Source: Veillonella caviae
GTDB lineage: Bacteria; Bacillota; Negativicutes; Veillonellales; Veillonellaceae
DNA: 64,000 bases
Direction of reading: 5' to 3'
NCBI RefSeq assembly: GCF_003992125.1
Contig: NZ_RQUY01000001.1
Span: 1 to 64,000, forward strand
The notes beneath the pieces were generated by a model that had not been told where the DNA came from, made no database searches, and was given only the letters and a program-made list of their open reading frames with translations. A program made the translations under genes and the position numbers. Position 1 is the first letter of the stretch, and every line of letters begins with the position of its first letter. Positions 6,245 to 14,505 of this stretch are shown here, piece by piece.

Positions 6245-8138
6245 ATTAGAGCTTTTAAATTTCAAAGGATTAGAACAATTTGAATTTGAGTTTGACGGAC
6301 TATCCGCAACCATTCGTGGCGATAATGCTACTGGCAAAACTACACTATTTGATGCCATGTGTTGGTTGCTCTTTGGCAAAGATAGTTTAGATAGGGCAGA
6401 CTTTCAACTCAAGACATTACGCAATGGCGAACCAATTCACAAGGTCAACCATGAAGTGACAGGTACATTTAAATTGGATGACGGACGGACGGTTGAGCTA
6501 AAGCGTGTGTTCCGTGAAAAGTATTCAAGTCCTCGTGGTGGTGATGTGCAACTCACAGGCCATACAACGGATTATTTTATTGATGGTGTGCCATCGAAAG
6601 AAAAGGAATATAAGGCATTCATCAATTCCTTGATTAGCGAAGATGTATTCAAGTTAATTACGAACCCGTTATATTTCAATGAGCAATACAGCTGGCAAAA
6701 TCGCCGTAAATTGCTGTTAGAGATGTGCGGTGATATAGATGACCAAGACGTCATTAAAAGTCGTTCAGACCTAAATAAATTAACTCAAATATTGAATGGT
6801 CGAAACGTAGAAGACCATCGTAAAGTGGTTGCAGCGAAAAAAACGGCAATCAATAAAGAATTGGACATGATCCCTATTCGTATTGATGAAGCTATTCGTA
6901 ATAAGCCTGAAATTTTGTGTGATAAAGCTAAATTGGAAATTGATATAAAAAATATCGAAAATGGAATTAAAGACCTGGAAGAACAAAAGGCATTAATTGA
7001 ACATAATCTTGCGAATGTGGAACGTGAAAGTCAAATAAAAGCACTTAAACGAACCATTAAAGCGCGAGAAGGTGAGTTGAGGGGTGAACATATTAGAGTG
7101 CATCAATACCTCCATACAGAGCGAAATAATCTATTTAATGAACTTCAAATGTTACGTCATGATTGTGATAGGCATGCAAAACGAATCGATGAGCTTATTA
7201 AGGATATTGCACAATGCGATGCTAGAATTGAGCGTTTGAAAACTCAGTTTGATACGGTTAATAGTCGAGAATTCAATTCTGAATTATGTCCTACATGTTA
7301 TCAGCCGTTACCTGAAGATAAGCAAAAAGAGTTAGAAGTGCAGTTCAATATGAATAAATCACGAGAGCTAGACGAGATTCAAATGTTGCTGAAATCTCAA
7401 CAAAACTTGAAATCGGATTATTTACAACAACAAGATTTGATATCCACTCAATATGACAATGCGAATACTGAACTTATGCAATGGGAAGTGAAGTATAACG
7501 ATGCTATGAAAGCATATGCTGAGCATCAAGAGCCTAACATAGATGAAGATGCTGTATATATTGATTTACAAGCTCAATTATTCATGCTCGAATCCGCTAT
7601 GGATGATAATAACGGCGATGAGTTGGTACTGGCTAAAATTGATGGCGATATTGTTGAAATGAAGGACAAGCGTAACCTGCTTGAGCGTGAACTTAATAAA
7701 TATAAAATGCATGCCGATATTGACGCTCGTGTAGCTGAATTAGAAGCGGAACAGCAACGGCTTGTAAACGAAAAGAACGAGCTAGATGAAGCATCATTCT
7801 TGATGGATGAATTCGTCAAAGCAAAAGTAGAAATGTTGGAGCAATCCATCAATAGCCGATTTAAATTAGCTCGATTTAAAATGTTTAATACGCTTGTAAA
7901 TGGCGGTATTGAGGAATGTTGCGAAACGACATATAACGGCGTGCCGTACAGAAGCATGAACAATGCAGCACGTATCAATGTTGGGTTAGATATTATCAAT
8001 GCATTAACTGATTTTTACAAAGTATCCGCCCCTGTATTTGTAGACAATGCGGAAGCGGTTACCGAATTTACAGATGTTAACAGCCAAGTGATCTATTTAG
8101 TCGTAGATGGCAATTTTGAAGAATTAACTATTATTTAG
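6231..8138 (+). CDS. SbcC/Rad50-like AAA ATPase
   Basis: A 635-residue protein. The N-terminus (RLIKLELLNFKGL) and Walker A GDNATGKTT (about 30-38) are typical of SbcC/Rad50/RecF ATPases. A long coiled coil follows, with a zinc-hook-like CPTC at residues 353-356 at its apex, then a second coiled coil and an ATPase C-lobe. The Walker B region (PVFVDNAEAV, about 602) is unusual, with Asn-Ala in place of the usual acidic pair. No SbcD-type nuclease is adjacent; the neighbours are RecT and a metallo-beta-lactamase-fold protein. Likely role: DNA end handling during phage recombination. Confidence 0.85.
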   Translation: MRLIKLELLNFKGLEQFEFEFDGLSATIRGDNATGKTTLFDAMCWLLFGKDSLDRADFQLKTLRNGEPIHKVNHEVTGTFKLDDGRTVELKRVFREKYSSPRGGDVQLTGHTTDYFIDGVPSKEKEYKAFINSLISEDVFKLITNPLYFNEQYSWQNRRKLLLEMCGDIDDQDVIKSRSDLNKLTQILNGRNVEDHRKVVAAKKTAINKELDMIPIRIDEAIRNKPEILCDKAKLEIDIKNIENGIKDLEEQKALIEHNLANVERESQIKALKRTIKAREGELRGEHIRVHQYLHTERNNLFNELQMLRHDCDRHAKRIDELIKDIAQCDARIERLKTQFDTVNSREFNSELCPTCYQPLPEDKQKELEVQFNMNKSRELDEIQMLLKSQQNLKSDYLQQQDLISTQYDNANTELMQWEVKYNDAMKAYAEHQEPNIDEDAVYIDLQAQLFMLESAMDDNNGDELVLAKIDGDIVEMKDKRNLLERELNKYKMHADIDARVAELEAEQQRLVNEKNELDEASFLMDEFVKAKVEMLEQSINSRFKLARFKMFNTLVNGGIEECCETTYNGVPYRSMNNAARINVGLDIINALTDFYKVSAPVFVDNAEAVTEFTDVNSQVIYLVVDGNFEELTII

Positions 8139-8148
8139 GAGGTATAAC

Positions 8149-8865
8149 ATGGCTAATGAAGTAGCAGTAAAACAATCAGAAGTTGTAGTTGGGTTTAATT
8201 CCGCACAAGGTTTTGAATTATTACAACGGCAGGCAAAGATGTTTAATTCATCTACATTGGTTCCGCCTCAATATCAAGGTGAACAGAATTTTGGGAATGC
8301 TGTAATTGCATTAGAAATGGCGAGCCGTATGAATGCATCTCCTTTAATGGTCATGCAAAATTTGTACATCGTGTATGGTAATCCTGGTTGGTCATCTAAA
8401 TTTCTAATCTCTATGTTTAATCAATGCGGTAGGTTTTCGGCAATTAAATACAAAGAAACTGGGGTGCGTGGTACTGACAGTCAAGGTATTGTAGCTTACA
8501 CAACAGAATTGGCTACTGGCGAAATTATACTGGGTCCAGAAGTTACTATTTCGATTGCTAAGCAAGAAGGTTGGTATGACAAAAAAGGTTCAAAATGGAA
8601 GACAATGCCTGACCAAATGTTACGCTATAGAGCTGCAGCTTGGTTGATTAGAACTACAGCTCCTGAATTATCAATGGGGCTACAAACTGCCGATGAAGTC
8701 ATCGATGTACAAGGAAAGGTGCACGACGAACTTATAACTAATGTTGCTCAAACTATCGAGAATAATGCTAATACAGAAGTGTTAGATATTCCGCAGGAAA
8801 AACATACTTTTGTAGATGTAGAAACAGGTGAGGTTATTGATGATGCTGCATTATTTGGTGATTAG
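8149..8865 (+). CDS. recT: RecT-family single-strand annealing protein
   Basis: A 238-residue protein with the RecT-type core: GNAVIALEMASRMNASPLMV near residue 44, VYGNPGWSSKFLISM, and a later basic segment MPDQMLRYRAAAWLIRTTAPE. RecT proteins anneal complementary single strands and drive phage recombination, normally with a partner exonuclease. The acidic C-terminus (DIPQEKHTFVDVETGEVID) is typical. It lies between the ATPase and the metallo-hydrolase genes and abuts the latter directly. Confidence 0.85.
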   Translation: MANEVAVKQSEVVVGFNSAQGFELLQRQAKMFNSSTLVPPQYQGEQNFGNAVIALEMASRMNASPLMVMQNLYIVYGNPGWSSKFLISMFNQCGRFSAIKYKETGVRGTDSQGIVAYTTELATGEIILGPEVTISIAKQEGWYDKKGSKWKTMPDQMLRYRAAAWLIRTTAPELSMGLQTADEVIDVQGKVHDELITNVAQTIENNANTEVLDIPQEKHTFVDVETGEVIDDAALFGD

Positions 8866-9576
8866 ATGATTAGCATAGAGACATTCGGTAGTAGCTCGGC
8901 AGGGAACTGCTACCGAATTAAATCAAGCGTGAATGGCGATGAATTACTACTTGATGTAGGATTACCATTCAAAAAAATTCAACAGTGCTGTAGATTTAAT
9001 CTCTCGCATCTTGTGGGCGTATTAGTAACTCATGAACATGGGGACCATTCCGCTGGTGCAGGTGATATGGTACGGCTAGGACATCATGTATATATGCTAA
9101 AAGAATGCGCTCAGGCGCTTAATATGGATGGTAAACATACTTGCCATATAGTAACACCTAAGACGTCATTTAAAGTTGGTATATTCGTTATTATGCCGTT
9201 TGAATTGGAGCATGATGTGCCTAATGTGGGCTTTCTAATTTCCGATGGTGAGGAAAAGCTACTGTATATTACCGATACGTATTACTGTAAATACACATTT
9301 AAAGGGGTGCACCATATCCTTGTTGAGTGCAATCATTCGTACAGTATTTTAAATGCTAAAGTACAAGCAAATGAGCTTTCACAAAAGCGTATGGAGCGAT
9401 TAATACAGTCGCATTTTTCCCTGGAAAACGTCATCAAATTTCTAAAGGCTATGGATTTATCCGAATGTAAAAGTATTCATTTAATCCATCTATCCGATGG
9501 CAATTCAAATGAAGAAGAGTTCAAAAGTGCTATTCAAGCAGTAACTGGTAAATATGTAGTTGTGGCTAGGAGGTGA
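8866..9576 (+). CDS. metallo-beta-lactamase-fold hydrolase, YycJ-like, likely recombination nuclease
   Basis: A 236-residue protein with the metal-binding motif THEHGDH (residues 55-61), further conserved His/Asp positions (ITDTYYC, LVECNHS, HLIHLSDGN) and the opening ETFGSSSAGNCYRI of the YycJ/WalJ group. The ATG abuts the recT stop with no ribosome site between them, so translation is probably coupled. Members of this superfamily include exonucleases; because RecT otherwise lacks a nuclease partner here, that role is inferred. Confidence 0.75.
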   Translation: MISIETFGSSSAGNCYRIKSSVNGDELLLDVGLPFKKIQQCCRFNLSHLVGVLVTHEHGDHSAGAGDMVRLGHHVYMLKECAQALNMDGKHTCHIVTPKTSFKVGIFVIMPFELEHDVPNVGFLISDGEEKLLYITDTYYCKYTFKGVHHILVECNHSYSILNAKVQANELSQKRMERLIQSHFSLENVIKFLKAMDLSECKSIHLIHLSDGNSNEEEFKSAIQAVTGKYVVVARR

Positions 9577-9580
9577 GGCG

Positions 9581-10513
9581 ATGGCCAGAGAAAAGGAGAA
9601 AGATGTTCCTAGGTATTTTAGTCACGATACCAATGCTAGTAGTGACCCTAAAATCATAGCTATGGAGTTACAATTCGGCGTCATTTCTTATGCCTGGTGG
9701 TGGAAAATAATCGAAAAATTGGCTGTTCAGAGTGAATATAAATTACCGTTAAAGAAGTATACTTTTATCGCTTTGGCCGATGATTTTAAAATCGAAAAAG
9801 ATGATATTTTAACAAAATTGAACACGTGTTCAACAGGTGCTCAAACAAATTTAACACCCAATGAATTTGTTCGTTTGTTCATTTTTTGTTTAATTGACGA
9901 TTTTGACCTGCTAGAAACAGATGGCGAATACTTTTGGTCTCCCAGTTTAACAAATCGAATGGAGCTAAGAAAATCAAAAGAGTTACAAACCTCGGAAAAA
10001 CGTAGGCTTGCGGGCATCGCTAGTGGTGAAGCAAGGCGTAAAAAGAAACAAAATTTAACACTTGTTGAACAAAATCCAACACATGTTCAACAAAACGAAC
10101 TAAGTAAAGTAAAGGAAAGGAAAGTAAATATAGAAGAAGAAGAAGAAGAGAGAACGCGCGCGACTGTAATTTCAAATTCAGAGGATAGACCAAAATTACA
10201 AACTGAATGGCCAAACAAAAAAGCGTACGATTTATACATAAAAAGAATCGGTGCAATGTCCCCTGTAATTAAGGAACGTTTGGATGATTTGGTTGAACTA
10301 TACCAAATGGATGCCGTGATAGTTGCCATTAACACATCGGCTGACAATGGTGGCAATAGCATTGGGTATGTGGAACGGGTAGTCGTTGACAATTTAAAAA
10401 AGGAGGTGCAAAAAGCAAATGGAAGCAATCGACGTAGTGGGAGCAATCGAACAGATAAGGAAAAAACAGACGGAACGGATATCAACTGGGCGGAAGAACC
10501 CGACCACTTGTAA
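9581..10513 (+). CDS. DUF4373-type phage replication protein
   Basis: A 310-residue protein; the start at 9581 follows AGGAGGTGAG, and an earlier in-frame start would overlap the previous gene. Residues 6-110 (RYFSHDTNASSDPKIIAMEL) match the winged-helix DUF4373/Lin1244-like N-terminus of phage replication proteins. The middle is charged and repetitive, followed by a small helical C-terminal domain. It overlaps a DnaC-like loader by 95 bp, which supports a role as replication initiator or helicase-loading platform. Confidence 0.8.
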   Translation: MAREKEKDVPRYFSHDTNASSDPKIIAMELQFGVISYAWWWKIIEKLAVQSEYKLPLKKYTFIALADDFKIEKDDILTKLNTCSTGAQTNLTPNEFVRLFIFCLIDDFDLLETDGEYFWSPSLTNRMELRKSKELQTSEKRRLAGIASGEARRKKKQNLTLVEQNPTHVQQNELSKVKERKVNIEEEEEERTRATVISNSEDRPKLQTEWPNKKAYDLYIKRIGAMSPVIKERLDDLVELYQMDAVIVAINTSADNGGNSIGYVERVVVDNLKKEVQKANGSNRRSGSNRTDKEKTDGTDINWAEEPDHL

Positions 10514-11159
10514 AGAAGCGTTCAAATTCATTACGCCAGTATATGATGATCCGATTGTAGTTGAACGCAAACCTGACTTATCGCATTACGGCATCAAAGA
10601 TGGGTATGCACATATGACGTTTGATAAATTGAAAGCATGGGGGGCGCCACCTATTGATAGGGATGCTTACAACAATGCTTTCAAATACGGTGTACATATT
10701 CGAGAACATGTCGCTGCAGGTAGAGGGCTTATACTGCTCGGACCTGTAGGGACAGGCAAGACATCTCTGGCTATTAGCATATTACGTAAGGCGATTGACC
10801 AAGGATATAAGGGATGCTTCATTTCAATGGTGAGTTTGTTCGACACCATGCTCACCTTGATTGATGGATCCGCTGAACACCGATTGCGATTTGAAAATCG
10901 TATCAAAAATTCGCCGTTATTAGTCCTCGATGACTTTGGTGCAGAATACGACAATAAATTAGTCGTCCAAAAGGTGAACGCCATTATATCTGACCGCGTT
11001 GAAAGCAGGAGACCTACGATATTAACAACAAACTTATCTGTAAGCCAATTGCAAGCAAGGTATGATGCTAGAATTTATGACCGGTTAAAAGCGACATCCT
11101 TTGTATTGAAGTTTGAAGGACAATCAAAACGTGAAGCGCCAAATATTAGTGAAATTTAA
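10419..11159 (+). CDS. DnaC-like helicase loader (AAA+ ATPase)
   Basis: A 246-residue protein with Walker A GPVGTGKTS (108-116), Walker B LLVLDDFGAE (167-176) and a sensor-1-like TTNLS. It matches DnaC/IstB-type loaders that place the host replicative helicase at a phage origin. The start has an AAGGAGGTG site and lies inside the 3' end of the replication gene in another frame, an overlap of 95 bp that suggests coupled expression. Confidence 0.85.
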   Translation: MEAIDVVGAIEQIRKKQTERISTGRKNPTTCKEAFKFITPVYDDPIVVERKPDLSHYGIKDGYAHMTFDKLKAWGAPPIDRDAYNNAFKYGVHIREHVAAGRGLILLGPVGTGKTSLAISILRKAIDQGYKGCFISMVSLFDTMLTLIDGSAEHRLRFENRIKNSPLLVLDDFGAEYDNKLVVQKVNAIISDRVESRRPTILTTNLSVSQLQARYDARIYDRLKATSFVLKFEGQSKREAPNISEI

Positions 11160-11295
11160 TTATTTGCGTTATACGGCGATTTTATATCTCTGACAATAAA
11201 ATATACTTAAAGAGATTTAGACGTGCGTTTTTGGCGATAATAGACGCCTTAAATCGAAAAATAAAAACGAACATATATGTGAGGTGATACAAAAA

Positions 11296-11721
11296 TTGAA
11301 ACAACTTGTAATTTATGGCCGACCAACTACGAAAAAAAATTCCTCTAGGATTATCAAAATCGGACGTTATCCTAAAGTGTTACCATCAAAAGCATTTTGT
11401 CAGTATGAAGCTGACGCATTGAAACAGTTGCAATTCTTCAGAAAGCGTAGTTATACATCGGGCCCTGTACAGATTAGGTGCCGCTATTACATGCCTGATT
11501 TTCGCTGGTGGCCTGATTTGGTCGGCCTATTACAAGCGACATCAGACATTTTAACTACGGCAAACATAATTGATGATGACAAGTGGATTGTTAATTATGA
11601 TGGTTCGGAGATTGTGGGAATTGATAAGCAAAACCCGAGGGTAGAAATTGATATTATCCCTTGTGTAGGTGAGCATATATTGCATGAATTGCACAAACGG
11701 AAGGAGCAGAAAAATAATTGA
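11296..11721 (+). CDS. rusA: RusA-like Holliday junction resolvase
   Basis: 141 residues from a TTG seven bases after GAGGTGAT; the GTG at 11284 lies inside that ribosome site and is disfavoured. Family features include the N-terminal strand IYGRPTTKKNS, WWPDLVGLLQATSDILT with conserved Asp residues, and NIIDDDKWIVNYDGS. RusA-type enzymes resolve branched DNA before packaging. The 124 bp upstream hold no gene. Confidence 0.8.
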   Translation: MKQLVIYGRPTTKKNSSRIIKIGRYPKVLPSKAFCQYEADALKQLQFFRKRSYTSGPVQIRCRYYMPDFRWWPDLVGLLQATSDILTTANIIDDDKWIVNYDGSEIVGIDKQNPRVEIDIIPCVGEHILHELHKRKEQKNN

Positions 11722-11876
11722 AAGTAGACATGATTTGGATATTCATATTAGGTGTTATGCTTGGCTCTTCGATAGGTGTAATGATAACTTGCTTATGCGT
11801 GCTTGCAAAGCGGGCAGATGAAAGGTCTGCACGAATGTTAAATAGGAGCAATGGAGATGACAGTACAGGAAGGTAA
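11718..11876 (+). CDS. small membrane protein, DUF3789-like
   Basis: 52 residues from a TTG overlapping the rusA stop (TTGA); AAGGAG lies 11 bases upstream. The pattern of a short N-terminus, one hydrophobic span (MIWIFILGVMLGSSIGVMI) with CLC after it and a charged AKRADERS tail resembles the DUF3789 small phage proteins. It overlaps the next gene by 20 bp. Confidence 0.6.
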   Translation: MKVDMIWIFILGVMLGSSIGVMITCLCVLAKRADERSARMLNRSNGDDSTGR

Positions 11877-12093
11877 ATATTGGCGCAAAGTACGAACTGG
11901 ACATTCTATTTTCAAATTTCAAGATGGTTCATATGCAAGAATTGTATTAGAGGATGCAAAAGTCGAGCCAAAATTACATGAATTAGGGCAACAATGGCGA
12001 AGAATAGCTAATCACTTAAAAAATAGCTATGGATTGAAAGTATTCAAGTGTGATAGTACTGAATACTATGACAATATCGAGGATGATGTATAA
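11857..12093 (+). CDS. hypothetical phage protein
   Basis: A 78-residue protein. The ATG at 11857 sits at a better distance from the TAGGAG site than the in-frame ATG at 11851. Basic, mixed alpha/beta, with one acidic tail. No family recognised. Confidence 0.55.
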   Translation: MTVQEGKYWRKVRTGHSIFKFQDGSYARIVLEDAKVEPKLHELGQQWRRIANHLKNSYGLKVFKCDSTEYYDNIEDDV

Positions 12094-12106
12094 AAGGTGT
12101 TAAATA

Positions 12107-12355
12107 ATGAGTTTAGAATCGCAAATGTTTCTAGTCGGTATTGTACTTGGAGCTATAATGTGGAATCACATTAGGGATTTACGGCATACTTACGTATATG
12201 TAAAAACGATAGAAGGCGAATATCTAAAAGCCCAATTACACAGACAAAAATATGGTTATGTCGATGGTGAGATTAAAAAGGTGGCCGATGTGACAATAAT
12301 GATCCGCGCGGATGTTGATATGGATACTATAGTTAGTATGGAAAGGGGAAAATAA
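12107..12355 (+). CDS. membrane-anchored hypothetical phage protein
   Basis: An 82-residue protein with one N-terminal hydrophobic segment (about 6-19, MFLVGIVLGAIMW) and a soluble beta-rich C-terminal part. The stop overlaps the next start (TAATG). Function unknown. Confidence 0.55.
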   Translation: MSLESQMFLVGIVLGAIMWNHIRDLRHTYVYVKTIEGEYLKAQLHRQKYGYVDGEIKKVADVTIMIRADVDMDTIVSMERGK

Positions 12356-12495
12356 TGCTTTGGTTTTTATTTTTTTGCTTATTATTAGGTATAGGATGTG
12401 CAGAAGATACACATTCACCAATAGCTGTATCGCTGATATTTATAGCGTGGTGCGTATTGGTGTATTACCTAGCGGTAAACGGATACATCGATTAA
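12355..12495 (+). CDS. small two-span membrane protein (46 aa)
   Basis: The ATG at 12355 overlaps the previous stop and AAAGGGG lies upstream. The product has two hydrophobic segments (2-14 and 23-41) around a short polar loop. A longer frame at 12360-12542 in another register lacks a ribosome site and is less likely to be real. Confidence 0.5.
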   Translation: MLWFLFFCLLLGIGCAEDTHSPIAVSLIFIAWCVLVYYLAVNGYID

Positions 12496-12545
12496 CTGAA
12501 TATGCGTCAAAACTAATTAAAGATTTAAGAATTAGAGGGTAAAAA

Positions 12546-12767
12546 ATGAGCAACAAGGTAAAAATTAATAAGCAGGTAGAGGATTACATGATGACAAGCC
12601 TTGCAATCAGACAACTAATAGATGCTATTAATGCAATCGAGGATTTACAGGAATCATCAACCAATCCTTTATTGCTTGAACTGACGAAGCATGTAGATAA
12701 AGAGTTGATTAAAGCTGCGAAGCTGTTAGCAGTTTATGTAAATGATAACTACGAGATTGAGGGGTGA
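12546..12767 (+). CDS. hypothetical phage protein
   Basis: A 73-residue helical protein with a weak GAGGG site upstream. No recognised domain; the composition suggests a small dimerising helical bundle. It is followed three bases later by the next gene. Confidence 0.55.
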   Translation: MSNKVKINKQVEDYMMTSLAIRQLIDAINAIEDLQESSTNPLLLELTKHVDKELIKAAKLLAVYVNDNYEIEG

Positions 12768-12770
12768 ATT

Positions 12771-13061
12771 ATGAATAACATACCGCAATTTTTAGCCCAC
12801 TTGCCGATTTGGAATGAAACCCCAATGAGTAAGGGGCAAAGTGCACCAGTTAAATATGTTAGTGAGTATTATCCGACATGTAGAGGTGATAAACGAGGTG
12901 GGCCAGGTGGTGGCAGACCTAGAAAAACACCCAAATATAAAGAGTGTGTCGTATGTGGCAAAACTTTTGAAGTTAAAAATGGATGCACAAAGCAACAAAC
13001 ATGTGGACGTGAATGTGGTTACAAATTAGCGAGTGCAGTCAAAAGAGGTGAAAAATTATGA
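12771..13061 (+). CDS. zinc-finger phage protein
   Basis: A 96-residue protein with a Gly/Arg-rich stretch (KRGGPGGGRPRK, about residues 41-52) and a C-terminal zinc finger CVVCGKTF plus TCGRECGYKLA. The basic, AT-hook-like segment next to a zinc ribbon suggests nucleic-acid binding. The start follows GGGGTGA. Confidence 0.6.
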   Translation: MNNIPQFLAHLPIWNETPMSKGQSAPVKYVSEYYPTCRGDKRGGPGGGRPRKTPKYKECVVCGKTFEVKNGCTKQQTCGRECGYKLASAVKRGEKL

Positions 13062-13123
13062 AAAAGAGATTGGCTAAGAAAAAACTAGTGCAACGTGGCA
13101 AGCGAACTAAACGAGGTAATTAA
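13058..13123 (+). CDS. very small basic peptide (21 aa)
   Basis: The ATG overlaps the previous stop (ATGA), with AGAGGTGA upstream. 11 of 21 residues are Lys or Arg. It may be a real basic peptide or a coupling frame that feeds ribosomes to the next start two bases after its stop. Confidence 0.4.
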   Translation: MKKRLAKKKLVQRGKRTKRGN

Positions 13124-13124
13124 T

Positions 13125-13646
13125 ATGACCGAAGAGGAAATTATAAAAGTAGCCACTAAAACTGCTATTGAAGTATACGAACAACGAATTGAACGCGAGC
13201 AAGAGGTACGCCGAAAGCGTGCTAGAGATAATACCAAGAAATTATTGAGAGGGTATAATGAGCTCAAAGAGCACTGCGAGCATGCAATAGCAAATACAGA
13301 AGACAGCGTACCAAGTGATCTACAATTAATATTGGCAGAAGTATTTGACCGGAAAGGTCTTTTAAAAGTTGAAGCAATCGCTGCATCTAAGCGACGAACT
13401 CAATTAATTATTGAACATATCGATTGCATGCTAGATGTGTATCGCAAACAATGTGCATATAGGAGCTCAGAAAACTTTTATGTATTGATGGCCTATTACG
13501 TACATGGAGATAATATCAAGATGATTGCCGATGATGTAGCTGTCAAAAAGGGGGTTAAGAGCCTTGATGAAAGGACGATTTATAGATATTTAGAACAAGC
13601 GGAAAGTGACTTAAGCCTGTTAATATGGGGGTTGCAAGCTGTTTAG
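13125..13646 (+). CDS. ArpU/sigma-like late transcription regulator
   Basis: A 173-residue protein starting two bases after the previous stop. The N-terminal half is charged and helical. The C-terminal half (HGDNIKMIADDVAVKKGV, then SLDERTIYRYLEQAESDLS) reads like the helix-turn-helix of ArpU-type and sigma-like late regulators that sit directly before terminase genes in Firmicute phages. A promoter with repeated TGTCA motifs lies just downstream and is its probable target. Family assignment rests on position and helix pattern. Confidence 0.6.
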   Translation: MTEEEIIKVATKTAIEVYEQRIEREQEVRRKRARDNTKKLLRGYNELKEHCEHAIANTEDSVPSDLQLILAEVFDRKGLLKVEAIAASKRRTQLIIEHIDCMLDVYRKQCAYRSSENFYVLMAYYVHGDNIKMIADDVAVKKGVKSLDERTIYRYLEQAESDLSLLIWGLQAV

Positions 13647-13663
13647 TTTTATAAAATTGAAAC

Positions 13664-13718
13664 TTGACAAGCGTGTCAGTAACCTGTCATTTTCACGTCA
13701 AAACAAACATGTTATAAT
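13664..13718 (+). promoter_or_regulatory. putative late promoter
   Basis: TATAAT at 13713-13718 with a weak TTTTCA at 13690-13695 (17-bp spacer). Upstream, TGTCA recurs (13674-13678 and 13685-13689) and again downstream near 13723; an isolated TTGACA is at 13664. A weak -35 with repeats upstream suggests an activated promoter, most simply by the ArpU-like regulator just before it. Confidence 0.55.
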
Positions 13719-13807
13719 AGTACTGTCAAAAATTGTTTTTGCTCCTTACATAAGCAATTTGGCAAAATTAGAAGACTCGACAAAACGTAAATCTTACTAC
13801 GCAAAAC

Positions 13808-13839
13808 AGCTCTATCACTAAATGTGGTAGGGCTTTTTT
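13808..13839 (+). terminator. intrinsic terminator about 90 nt after the late promoter
   Basis: An 11-bp stem with G-U pairs (AGCTCTATCAC with GTGGTAGGGCT, loop TAAAT) followed by six T residues. It stands between the late promoter and the first late gene, so late transcription must read through it or start after it. Confidence 0.75.
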
Positions 13840-13871
13840 GTATGCAAAAAATCAGAAAAGAGGTGATACGA

Positions 13872-14033
13872 TTGACAGATGTATGTTGTGATAAGAAAGC
13901 TTGTTTGAATAATGCAAAAGGTTGGTGCAAAGCTAAAGGCATTCACATAAATGGCATGTGTAAATCGTATGCACCTGCTGATACGTTAATTAAAACTAAG
14001 ACCGCTAGAGTTGAAAAGCAGCGTGGTAAATAA
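13872..14033 (+). CDS. small cysteine-rich protein, DUF1540-like
   Basis: 53 residues from a TTG preceded by AGAGGTGAT. The N-terminus has CCDKKAC, then GWC and GMC, a short Cys-rich fold resembling DUF1540 metal-binding proteins. An in-frame ATG at 13842 lies next to the terminator and has no ribosome site. It is the first gene after the terminator and before the terminase genes. Confidence 0.5.
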   Translation: MTDVCCDKKACLNNAKGWCKAKGIHINGMCKSYAPADTLIKTKTARVEKQRGK

Positions 14034-14070
14034 CAGAAAAATGGTTGTTTGAAGTAAAGGAGGTGATTAT

Positions 14071-14505
14071 GTGACACCGAAGCAAGAGAAATTTTGTGTT
14101 GAGTACCTGGTGGACCTAAATGGTACTCAAGCGGCCATTAGGGCTGGATATAGTGAGAAAACGGCCAATAGGATAGCTAATCAGTTATTGTCAAAACTTG
14201 ACATTAAAAACCGCATTAAAGAACTACGTGAAAGAGAATTTGATAACTCCATAGCGACCGCAAAAGAGGCGGAGGCGTTTTTAGCGAAAGCCATGCGCGG
14301 CGAGATTGAGGAAGAAGTGATTGTTACCGAAGGCGTAGGCGAAGGCTGTAGTGAGGCTCGCATCATCAAAAAAAGCATTTCTGCTAAGGACCGCATCAAG
14401 GCGGCGGAATTGATTGGTAAGCGTAATCAACTCTTTACTGATAAAGTTAAAATAGATAGTGCCGTTCCTATTGTGATTATAGGGGAAGGTGAAGTATATG
14501 ATTGA
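14071..14505 (+). CDS. terS: terminase small subunit
   Basis: 144 residues from a GTG after AAAGGAGGTGAT. The opening TPKQEKFCVEYLVDLNGTQA and AAIRAGYSEKTANRIANQLL is the classic terminase_2 N-terminus (HTH that recognises the packaging site). The C-terminal KDRIKAAELIGKRNQLF is also conserved. It overlaps the large subunit by 8 bp. Confidence 0.92.
   Translation: MTPKQEKFCVEYLVDLNGTQAAIRAGYSEKTANRIANQLLSKLDIKNRIKELREREFDNSIATAKEAEAFLAKAMRGEIEEEVIVTEGVGEGCSEARIIKKSISAKDRIKAAELIGKRNQLFTDKVKIDSAVPIVIIGEGEVYD

Noticed and set aside
12360-12542. 60-codon plus-strand frame
   Set aside because: The 46-codon frame at 12355 has coupled start and membrane-protein composition; this one has no ribosome site.
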